From NCBI GenBank assembly GCA_030601755.1, contig JAUWBF010000009.1, positions 1 to 64,000 of the forward strand: a DNA stretch of 64,000 nucleotides. The letters are read 5' to 3'. Under the pieces are notes generated by a model. The model saw nothing but the letters and a program-made list of their open reading frames with translations, ran no database searches and was not told the DNA's origin. Positions 57,982 to 64,000 of the stretch are shown in pieces. The DNA comes from Verrucomicrobiota bacterium (GTDB lineage Bacteria; Verrucomicrobiota; Verrucomicrobiia; Opitutales; Opitutaceae). Numbering within the stretch: the first letter of the stretch is position 1; every line of letters begins with the position of its first letter. Position numbers and translations under genes: made by a program.

Positions 57982-58755
57982 TCATGCGGGGTTGCGCCAA
58001 GCGCGCGGACTGCGGCCGGTCTCGGTGCGGAGCACCTTGTTGAAATGGTGCAGATCGGGCAGACCGACCGACCAGGCGATTGATTTAACCGGCTGGTCAG
58101 AGTGGCGCAGCAATTCCAGCGCGCGGTTGACCCGGCAGCGGCGCAGGTGGGTCACCGGCGACACGCCGAGCCGTTCTTGGAAAATCCGGCCGAGGGTGTT
58201 GATCGACACGCCGCAGCGCCGTGCGACCTCCGCGATGCGCACGCGTTCCGACAGGTTGGATTCGAGCCGCACCAACGCGGTTTCCAGCACGCGATCCTCC
58301 TCGCTGCTACGCGCGGGTGCATCCTTGAGCGAGGCGAGTCCGAGCAGCACGTCCCATAATCGCACCGAGGCGCGCAGCGGCTCGGTTTTCCGAAAGGGTA
58401 GGGCGCGTTCCAGTAATTCACGCAGGCTGTTGAGTCGCGGATCCGGCGTCCAGAAGGCCGGCGCGACCGGACCGCGAAACGGCAGCCGGAAGTGGACGTA
58501 GAGATGGCGCGACGGTCCGAGATAGCGAAATCCCACCGTCATGTTGGCCGGCGCCAACGACACGCTGCCGGGCTCGATGGCGAAGGTGTGGTCGCCGATG
58601 CTCAGCTCACCCGCGTAGTCGTAGAAATGCAGCATCCACAGGTCAGTCAGCAGAAACGTTTCCCGTTCCACGGTGACGCCGTGCATAGCATGGGTCATGG
58701 CGACCAGTTCCGGTCGCTCGCCGAGTAGTTGATCAAAACTGGCCGAAGATTTCAT
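57982..58755 (-). CDS. AraC-family transcriptional regulator
   Basis: Cytoplasmic one-component regulator of 257 residues. The N-terminal half (about 20-120) is a cupin-like sugar-binding domain (GELSIGDHTFAIEPGSVSLAPA, LYVHFRLPF). The C-terminal AraC domain (about 155-255) has helix pair one (RVRIAEVARRCGVSINTLGRIF) and pair two (VKSIAWSVGLPDLHHFNKVL) ending GRSPRAWR. The ATG at 58755 starts MKSSASFDQ; upstream codons are unlikely coding. It is divergent from the GH42/GHL6-like gene, 89 bases between starts, with direct repeats in the gap, so it most likely controls that gene. Confidence 0.93.
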   Translation of the reverse strand: MKSSASFDQLLGERPELVAMTHAMHGVTVERETFLLTDLWMLHFYDYAGELSIGDHTFAIEPGSVSLAPANMTVGFRYLGPSRHLYVHFRLPFRGPVAPAFWTPDPRLNSLRELLERALPFRKTEPLRASVRLWDVLLGLASLKDAPARSSEEDRVLETALVRLESNLSERVRIAEVARRCGVSINTLGRIFQERLGVSPVTHLRRCRVNRALELLRHSDQPVKSIAWSVGLPDLHHFNKVLRTETGRSPRAWRNPA

Positions 58756-58760
58756 GGTGA

Positions 58761-58844
58761 AAAAATACCAGTAATGGATGAATCGCCACAAGCAAACCGG
58801 CTTTTGCAACGCGGACGCCAGTGGCAGTCTGTTTCAAAATACCA
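58761..58844. promoter_or_regulatory. Direct repeats AAAATACCA, candidate AraC binding sites
   Basis: AAAATACCA occurs at 58762-58770 and 58836-58844, 74 bases apart (about seven helical turns), in the gap between the AraC regulator and the divergent glycosidase. A third copy, AAAAAATACCA, lies just inside the glycosidase gene near 58932-58942. AraC proteins often bind such spaced direct repeats. Confidence 0.4.
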
Positions 58845-60884
58845 ATGAAAACCCCGCTGCGCTTTCGTCAGATCCATCTGGATTTCCACACCTCGCCGTT
58901 CATCGACGGCATCGGGTCCAAGTTTGATAAGAAAAAATACCAAGAGACGCTCAAGCGCGCCGCGGTCAATAGCGTGACGACTTTCGCCACCTGCCACCAC
59001 GGCTGGAGCTACTACGACACGCAGGTCGGCAAGCGTCACCCGGGCCTGAACTTCGACTTGCTGCGCGCCCAGTTCGAGGCGGCCAAGGAGATCGGTATCA
59101 ACGTTCCCATCTACCTCACCGCCGGCGTGCACAACATGGCCGCCGACGAGCATCCCGAGTGGCGCGAGGTCGGACCCGACGGGCGCTACGTCGGCTGGAC
59201 CCCCAACAACCTGCATGCGGGGTTCATGACGATGAGTTTCCACTCGCCGTATCTCGACTACCTCGTCGAGCAGGTGCAGGAAGTCGTGAGCCTGTTTCCC
59301 GAGGCCGACGGCATCTTTTTCGACATCATCAACCAGGGCGAGGACTGCTCGGTCTGGGGGCTGCGTCACATGCAGTCGAAGGGCCTCGATCCGCTGGTGC
59401 AGGCCGACCGTCAACAAAGCCGTCTCGACGCGTTGATGAAATACTACGCGCGCGCCACCGCCGCCGTGCGTGACATCGCGCCCGACATGCCGGTCTTCCA
59501 CAACAGCGGCCACGTAACGCCCGGCTTCCGCGAGATCCTTCCGTTCTTCAGCCACCTCGAGCTGGAGAGCCTGCCCACCGGCGGCTGGGGCTACGACCAT
59601 TTCCCGCAGTCCGCGAAATACGCGCAGAAGCTCGGCATGGATTACCTCGGCATGACCGGCAAGTTCCACACCACCTGGGGCGAGTTCGGCGGCTACAAGC
59701 ATCCCAACGCCCTGCGCTACGAGTGCGGCGCGATGCTGGCGTTCGGCGCCAAGTGCAGCGTGGGCGACCAACTGCATCCGACCGGTGAGATCGACGAGAG
59801 CACCTATGAAATCATCGGCGCGGCCTACCGTGAGGTCGCGGCCAAGGAACGCTTCGTTGAGGGCGCGCGCAATGTCGCCGACGTCGGACTGCTCAACAGC
59901 CAGTCGACCGACGGCCGGACCGCCTTCCTCACCCACGCCCGCGAGAAACCGGGCGACATCGGCGCCGGCCGCGTGTTGCTCGAGGAGCACGTGCTGTTCG
60001 ACATCCTCGACACGCGGATGGATTTCGCCGGTTACAAGCTGCTCATCCTGCCGGATGACGTCGTGGTTGACGCCGGGCTCGAGGCCAAGCTGCGCGCCTT
60101 TGTCGCGGCCGGCGGCAAGCTGTTGCTCAGCGGCGACAGTGCGGTGGATGGTGAGCGCGGCATGCTCTTCGACGTCGGCGCGGAGGTCGGCGCTCACTCG
60201 GAGTTTTCGCCCGACTACTGGAAACCTCGCGCCGACTTGGCGGTGCCCTTCGCCCGCAGCCCGATGGTCATGTATGGCCGCGCGCGCCGCGTGAAGGTCA
60301 CCGACGGAGAGTCGCTCGGCGACGTGTTCGATCCGTATTTCAACCGCGCCTGGGACCACTTTTGCAGCCACCAGCACACGCCCCCGCGCCCCGATCCGTC
60401 CGGCTTCGCCGCGGCGGTGCGCAAGGGCAACCTCGTCTATCTGGCGCACCCGGTGTTCTCGATCTACCGCGGTTTTGGCCAGGTCGCGCTGCGGCAAACC
60501 CTCGGCCGTCACCTCGACCTGCTGCTCGGCAAGGACCGTTCGGTGAAGTTGGAAAACTTCCCGAGCACCGGCCGCGTGACGCTCACTCATCAGCCCGCGG
60601 AGGGCCGTCACGTGCTCCACCTGCTCAACGGCATCACCATCAACCGCGGCGGCAGGACGGAGCTGCACGGCGGCACGGCGTCGGGCGGATTGGCGTCGTT
60701 CGAGGTGATCGAGGACGAACGTCCGCTGCACGACGTGAAGGTGCGCGTGCGCCTGCCGGGCAAGGTCGGCGCGGTGACGCTTGAGCCGCAGGGCGCGCCG
60801 GTGGAGTTTGTGCGCGACGGCGATTGGTTGTCGTTCACGGTCGATCACGTCGGCCTGCACCAGATGGTGGTTTTCCACGGTTGA
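58845..60884 (+). CDS. GHL6/GH42-like glycoside hydrolase with beta-galactosidase trimerisation-like domain
   Basis: Putative intracellular glycosidase, 679 residues. The start FRQIHLDFHTSPFIDGIG and TFATCHHGWSYYDTQVG fit the 'hypothetical glycosyl hydrolase 6' TIM-barrel family. EADGIFFDIINQGED and HTTWGEFGGYKHPNALRYE may hold catalytic acids. A Rossmann-like domain (about 375-560: YKLLILPDDVVVDAGLEAKL, GGKLLLSGDSAVDG) resembles the GH42 beta-galactosidase trimerisation domain. A final beta domain follows (VLHLLNGITINRGGRTEL). The ATG at 58845 was chosen; a GTG eight codons earlier is possible. There is no signal peptide. It is controlled by the divergent AraC gene. The substrate is unknown; alpha-fucosidase- or beta-galactosidase-like activity cannot be decided. 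Confidence 0.85.
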   Translation: MKTPLRFRQIHLDFHTSPFIDGIGSKFDKKKYQETLKRAAVNSVTTFATCHHGWSYYDTQVGKRHPGLNFDLLRAQFEAAKEIGINVPIYLTAGVHNMAADEHPEWREVGPDGRYVGWTPNNLHAGFMTMSFHSPYLDYLVEQVQEVVSLFPEADGIFFDIINQGEDCSVWGLRHMQSKGLDPLVQADRQQSRLDALMKYYARATAAVRDIAPDMPVFHNSGHVTPGFREILPFFSHLELESLPTGGWGYDHFPQSAKYAQKLGMDYLGMTGKFHTTWGEFGGYKHPNALRYECGAMLAFGAKCSVGDQLHPTGEIDESTYEIIGAAYREVAAKERFVEGARNVADVGLLNSQSTDGRTAFLTHAREKPGDIGAGRVLLEEHVLFDILDTRMDFAGYKLLILPDDVVVDAGLEAKLRAFVAAGGKLLLSGDSAVDGERGMLFDVGAEVGAHSEFSPDYWKPRADLAVPFARSPMVMYGRARRVKVTDGESLGDVFDPYFNRAWDHFCSHQHTPPRPDPSGFAAAVRKGNLVYLAHPVFSIYRGFGQVALRQTLGRHLDLLLGKDRSVKLENFPSTGRVTLTHQPAEGRHVLHLLNGITINRGGRTELHGGTASGGLASFEVIEDERPLHDVKVRVRLPGKVGAVTLEPQGAPVEFVRDGDWLSFTVDHVGLHQMVVFHG

Positions 60885-60891
60885 GTGTTTT

Positions 60892-60961
60892 GTAGGCCGC
60901 CTGCTTGCAGGCGCGTAAAACGTCCGACTTCGATCAACGCGCCTGCAAGCAGGTGGCCTAC
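60892..60961. repeat. Palindromic intergenic element K
   Basis: GTAGGCCGCCTGCTTGCAGG.. (60892-60916) and its complement (60937-60961) match at 24 of 25 positions around a 20-base spacer; each arm also has an inner palindrome (CCTGCTTGCAGG). It follows the glycosidase gene by 7 bases. Confidence 0.8.
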
Positions 60962-61028
60962 GGGTCCCACGGGCTCAACATTCTTGACGCGAGGGCGTTT
61001 GCCGTATGCCCTCTCCGGCCTACCCCCC

Positions 61029-61103
61029 GCGCCATTAGTATATCGGCTATTATGTGTGCTTCCCAAGCATGAGAGGTCGGTTCGACTCCGACATGGCGCA
61101 CCA
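61029..61103 (+). tRNA. tRNA-Gly (anticodon CCC)
   Basis: Acceptor stem GCGCCAT / ATGGCGC, D-arm with AGTATATCGGCTATTAT, anticodon loop TTCCCAA with CCC at its centre, T-arm GTCGGTTCGACTCCGAC and encoded CCA (61101-61103). The anticodon stem includes G-T pairs (TGTGC / GCATG), weaker than usual but normal for tRNA-Gly. Confidence 0.93.
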
Positions 61104-61106
61104 CAT

Positions 61107-61147
61107 GAAGCCCGGTCCTTTCCCCTGAGGACCGGGCTTCACCTTTT
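61107..61147 (+). terminator. Terminator after tRNA-Gly
   Basis: Perfect 13-bp stem GAAGCCCGGTCCT / AGGACCGGGCTTC with an 8-nt loop, followed by ACCTTTT, starting four bases past the tRNA. Confidence 0.85.
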
Positions 61148-61177
61148 CAGCATCGCACGGCCCGGGGGCCGGCGACC

Positions 61178-61268
61178 CGTAGGGGCCTTGCTCGCAAGGC
61201 CCGTTCGACGAACGCTGACGAGGGCCGCATGCCTTCGCGCAACGGGCCGAGCGAGCTCGGCCCCTACG
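61178..61268. repeat. Palindromic intergenic element L
   Basis: CGTAGGGGCCTTGCTCGCAA (from 61178) and TTGGCC-type complement ending GCTCGGCCCCTACG (61268) form a composite inverted repeat; both arms fold on themselves. The right arm equals the left arm of element D at 38072 in complement. It fills most of the gap before the haemoglobin gene. Confidence 0.8.
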
Positions 61269-61272
61269 AGGA

Positions 61273-61665
61273 TCAGGCCGACGGCTTGGTGCCGTAGAGC
61301 TCGATCATCGCGCGCAGGCGCTGGCCGATCATCTCGGCGCGTTCGATCATCTCGTCCGCCTCGCGCGGCGGCAGATGGATGCGGCAGTGGCGTTGCCACA
61401 GGCCGAGCCAGGCGAGGAAGTGCTTCTCCTCGAGGCCGAGCGGTGTGTGTTTCCACGGCATGCCGCCTGGGTAACGCGCGGGGCCGCCGGTGACGCCCGA
61501 CCAAAAGTCCGCGATCTTCTCCAGGTGTGCGGGCCAGTCGTCGATCTTGGCCGCGAAGATCGGCCCGATGTCGTTCTGCTGGCGGACGTCGGCGTAGAAA
61601 TACTTCAACAGCCGGAGGATGCCCTCACGGCCGCCGACGCGTTCGTAGAGTGTGGTTTCCGCCAT
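61273..61665 (-). CDS. Truncated haemoglobin, group III type
   Basis: Small haem-binding globin of 130 residues, cytoplasmic. It shows IGPIFAAKIDDWPAHLEKIADFWSGVTGG and PARYPGGMPWKHTPL, where the distal pocket and the CD-turn fit group III truncated haemoglobins, then HFLAWLGLWQRHCRIHLPP; the proximal His would be the one in EKHFLAW. Proposed roles for the group are oxygen or NO chemistry. It ends just beyond element L (five bases) and starts seven bases below the prfC stop, so cotranscription with prfC is likely. The precise group call is from memory. Confidence 0.85.
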   Translation of the reverse strand: MAETTLYERVGGREGILRLLKYFYADVRQQNDIGPIFAAKIDDWPAHLEKIADFWSGVTGGPARYPGGMPWKHTPLGLEEKHFLAWLGLWQRHCRIHLPPREADEMIERAEMIGQRLRAMIELYGTKPSA

Positions 61666-61671
61666 GCCGAC

Positions 61672-63309
61672 TCACTCGCGGGTCTGCTCGATGGGCATCT
61701 CGTGCAGTTTGATCTCAGGGTTTTTCTCGTTGAAGTAGTCGAGCGACCAGTCGTTGGGGAAGAGGACCACGGGATTGCCGAACTTGTCGGTGCCGAAGGC
61801 CACGCCGCCGGCGACGACGATCTCGTTGGGATTGGCCAGCGCCGGATGCGGCTCGGCCCAGCGGAGCAGCGTCCACGGCGCTGGCTCGAGGCGGGACTCG
61901 GCGTTGTATTCGGATTTCAAACGCGCCTGCACGACCTCGAATTGCAGCGGACCGACCGCCGCCAGCAGCGTGGCGCCGGGCGGGCAGTTGCGCGGGGTGA
62001 AGGATTGCACGACGCCTTCCTGCAGGAGCTGCTCGATGCCGGCGCGGTATTTCTTGGCGTCGCCGGAGTTCGGGTTGGAGATGTAGGCGAACACCTCGGA
62101 CGGGAAGCGCGGGATCTCGTCGTAGACGATGGAGCGGTCCTCGGTGAGGGTGTCGCCGATGCCGAAGGCGTCGTGGCCGACCAGGCCGATGACGTCGCCC
62201 GGCCAGGCCTCGTCGACGGTCTCGCGTTCCTGGCCGAAGAGCTTGTGCGAGGAGGAGAGGCGCACGGTCTTGCCGGTGCGCTGGTGCACGACGGTCATGT
62301 CGCGCTGGAACTTGCCGGAGCACACCCGGATGAACGCGATGCGGTCGCGGTGCTTCGGATCCATGTTGGCCTGGATTTTGAAAACGAAGCCGGAAAATTT
62401 GTCGTGCTCGGTTGGCACCTCGCGGGCCTCGGTCGGCGCCGGTAGTCCCGGCACGGATACGCTGACGGAGCGGCGGGTGGTCGGCGGGATGGAGTCGCGC
62501 AGGAAGTTTTCCAGCATGAGCTGCACGCCGAAGTTGTTGACCGCGGAGCCGAAGAAGACGGGGGTCTGCTTGCCGGTGTGCACGGCGTGGGCGTCGAAGG
62601 GCGCGCTGGCGCCGTCGAGCATGTCGATCTGCTCGGCGACCTCGTTGTAGGTGTAGTCGTCGAGCTTTTCGCGGACGAGGGGCGAGTCGAGGCCGGTGAC
62701 GTTGACGGGCGCGCGGAAGGAGCCGTGCGGCGTGCGCTCGAAGAGGTGGACCTGGTGGGCGCGGCGGTCATAGACGCCGCGGAAGGACGGACCGTTGCCG
62801 AGGGGCCAGGTGATGGGGCAGGGCTGGAGGCCGAGCACGCTCTCGAGTTCGTCGATCAGTTCGAGCGGGTCCTTGGTGGGCCGGTCGCACTTGTTCATGA
62901 ACGTGAAGATCGGCACGCCGCGGCGACGGCAGACCTCGAAGAGCTTGCGGGTCTGCGGCTCGATGCCCTTGGCGGAGTCGATGACCATGAGCGCGGCGTC
63001 GACGGCGGTGAGAACGCGGTAGGTGTCCTCGGAGAAGTCTTTGTGACCGGGAGTATCGAGCAGGTTGACCGCGCAGCCGGCGTAGTCGAACTGGAGCACG
63101 GTGGACGACACGGAGATGCCGCGCTGCTTCTCGAGTTCCATCCAGTCGGAGGTGGTCGAGCGCTGCTGTTTGCGCGCGGTGACGGAGCCGGCGAGGTGAA
63201 TGGCGTTTCCGTAGAGGAGGAACTTCTCGGTGAGCGTGGTCTTGCCGGCGTCGGGGTGCGAGATGATCGCGAAGGTGCGGCGGCGGGCGATTTCCTGGGC
63301 GGGCGTCAT
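61672..63309 (-). CDS. prfC: Peptide chain release factor 3
   Basis: Translational GTPase that recycles RF1 and RF2 after termination. The 545-residue protein begins MTPAQEIARRRTFAIISHPD with the P-loop HPDAGKTT (residues 18-25), switch II DTPGHKDFSEDTYR, NKCD and the RF3-specific SDWMELEKQRGISVSSTVLQFD. C-terminal domains carry PRFPSEVFAYISNPN and FTPRNCPPGATLLAAVGPLQFEV, typical of RF3. The ATG at 63309 is in family register; a longer upstream frame is not conserved. It lies seven bases above the truncated haemoglobin gene. Confidence 0.96.
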   Translation of the reverse strand: MTPAQEIARRRTFAIISHPDAGKTTLTEKFLLYGNAIHLAGSVTARKQQRSTTSDWMELEKQRGISVSSTVLQFDYAGCAVNLLDTPGHKDFSEDTYRVLTAVDAALMVIDSAKGIEPQTRKLFEVCRRRGVPIFTFMNKCDRPTKDPLELIDELESVLGLQPCPITWPLGNGPSFRGVYDRRAHQVHLFERTPHGSFRAPVNVTGLDSPLVREKLDDYTYNEVAEQIDMLDGASAPFDAHAVHTGKQTPVFFGSAVNNFGVQLMLENFLRDSIPPTTRRSVSVSVPGLPAPTEAREVPTEHDKFSGFVFKIQANMDPKHRDRIAFIRVCSGKFQRDMTVVHQRTGKTVRLSSSHKLFGQERETVDEAWPGDVIGLVGHDAFGIGDTLTEDRSIVYDEIPRFPSEVFAYISNPNSGDAKKYRAGIEQLLQEGVVQSFTPRNCPPGATLLAAVGPLQFEVVQARLKSEYNAESRLEPAPWTLLRWAEPHPALANPNEIVVAGGVAFGTDKFGNPVVLFPNDWSLDYFNEKNPEIKLHEMPIEQTRE

Positions 63310-63467
63310 GACGTGTAAACGGTCATGCAACAGCTTCCCGGGCCGCGCAGGAAGCCGAAAAACGGGGTGCGGCGGCCATGCCGGGCGCATGCGCACATCG
63401 GGACGGCCCGGTGCGCGCAGGTCGGAGCCTCCGCCGGCGGCTCGGCGCGCCAAGGGAAGGGCGTCGT

Positions 63468-63821
63468 TCAATCCTTAATCGCGGGTTTCCGTCGTTTGCG
63501 CCGGGCGGGTGGGGGGCGACCGCCGGCCGCCTGATACTGCATGGAGTATTTGCCGTGGCGCGAACGCACCGCCAACAGCAGGCGCACGGCGAGGTCGTTG
63601 GCGGCGGCCTCCTCGCGTTCGAAGATATGCTTGGCCGCGTCGGTCTCGGCGATCAGTCGATTGTAGTGCTCAAGCGCCTCCTGTGCGCGGACGATTTGTT
63701 CTTTGAGGAGTCGCACCGAGACCGCTTCAAAATCCAGATTGGGATCGAGATTGGCGAGCATGGCCGCACGGAGACGGGCTTTGTCGAGCAGGCGGGAACG
63801 TTGACGACGCAGGCGGGCCAT
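63468..63821 (-). CDS. Small basic coiled-coil protein of unknown function
   Basis: I do not recognise this 117-residue protein. It starts MARLRRQRSRLLDKARLRAA, continues as a long amphipathic helix (VRLLKEQIVRAQEALEHYNR, then AKHIFEREEAAANDLAVRLL) and ends in a very basic tail (PPPARRKRRKPAIKD). The composition suggests nucleic-acid or ribosome contact, but that is a guess. The ATG at 63821 was preferred over a longer frame with non-coding-like sequence. It is 158 bases above prfC on the same strand. In the rest of the window (63822-64000) I see nothing certain. Confidence 0.55.
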   Translation of the reverse strand: MARLRRQRSRLLDKARLRAAMLANLDPNLDFEAVSVRLLKEQIVRAQEALEHYNRLIAETDAAKHIFEREEAAANDLAVRLLLAVRSRHGKYSMQYQAAGGRPPPARRKRRKPAIKD

Positions 63822-64000
63822 GGAGAAAAAGGGGGCGAGAGGTTTTTTGTGAGACGCAGCGACTTCTGAGAACCCTGCGGTCGTTAACCTGTCGGCAAAA
63901 GCAAGAAACACTCCCACGCGGAGCTCCTGCGACGAAAAGCATAAGAATTCCCGGGAACCCGGAAACGCCTAACCCGAAGGTGCGAGCAGCCGACACAGCA

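Noticed and set aside
58752-60878. Minus-strand open frame of about 700 codons
   Set aside because: It is opposite the GHL6/GH42-like gene and has no motifs.

Overview
This high-GC window most likely comes from the chromosome of a polysaccharide-degrading member of the Verrucomicrobiota, probably Opitutaceae-like. The evidence is three secreted proteins with PEP-CTERM tails, a giant prepilin-like protein resembling the 'Verru_Chthon cassette protein A' family, many secreted or carbohydrate-active enzymes with LacI and AraC regulators, and abundant imperfect palindromes between genes. I see no phage, plasmid, CRISPR array, insertion sequence or rRNA. The lineage is inferred from gene content only.

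Layout. 1-3148: a cut KDPG aldolase gene, then two unrelated sulfatase-maturation enzymes, one oxygen-dependent (FGE) and one radical-SAM (anSME), with no sulfatase beside them. 3322-18283, all minus strand: a polysaccharide locus read as GH1, GH16 with three carbohydrate-binding-like repeats, the giant prepilin-like protein, a small secreted protein and an MFS transporter, followed by a second block of PEP-CTERM protein, GH5, heparinase-like lyase and SGNH hydrolase. 18549-20321, divergent: a GH1 beta-glucosidase fused to an AraC-type DNA-binding domain. 20466-22325: two more PEP-CTERM genes. 22549-23775: argG. 23863-30095: a LacI regulator with a perfect palindromic operator, an SSS symporter, a GH9-like secreted enzyme and a second LacI regulator. 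30224-34527: sugar oxidoreductase, sugar epimerase, SGNH-like protein and uronate isomerase. 34747-37937: tRNA-Arg, ribosome hibernation factor, an SDR dehydrogenase, a pseudouridine synthase and a small membrane protein. 38177-43794: a peptide ABC transporter with a permease-ATPase fusion. 43893-48600: the three-gene N-acetylglutaminylglutamine amide (NAGGN) osmolyte operon. 48889-51288: MBL hydrolase, ribD and an ITPase. 51451-57773: pyrR-pyrB-pyrC, an outer-membrane-like protein, a CPBP protease, thiL and tsaE. 57982-60884: a divergent AraC regulator and a GH42/GHL6-like glycosidase. 61029-63821: tRNA-Gly, truncated haemoglobin, prfC and a small unknown.

How it fits together. Four minus-strand transcription units share a bipartite promoter-like motif: TCAGGWAAWGACACA, exactly 17 nt, then a TTAAC-type box. 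They are the GH1-GH16-prepilin operon, the PEP-CTERM-GH5-heparinase-SGNH block, and the two solo PEP-CTERM genes. One copy lies in the intergenic region shared with the GH1-AraC fusion, which makes that fusion a candidate sugar-sensing regulator of the set. Uronate isomerase and KDPG aldolase fit uronate catabolism downstream of such enzymes.

Two secreted-protein genes (heparinase-like and one PEP-CTERM) show a one-base frame break between signal peptide and mature protein. At least ten intergenic palindromic elements, REP/BIME-like in form, cluster in the ABC transporter operon, and one appears to have replaced the start codon of the substrate-binding protein gene.
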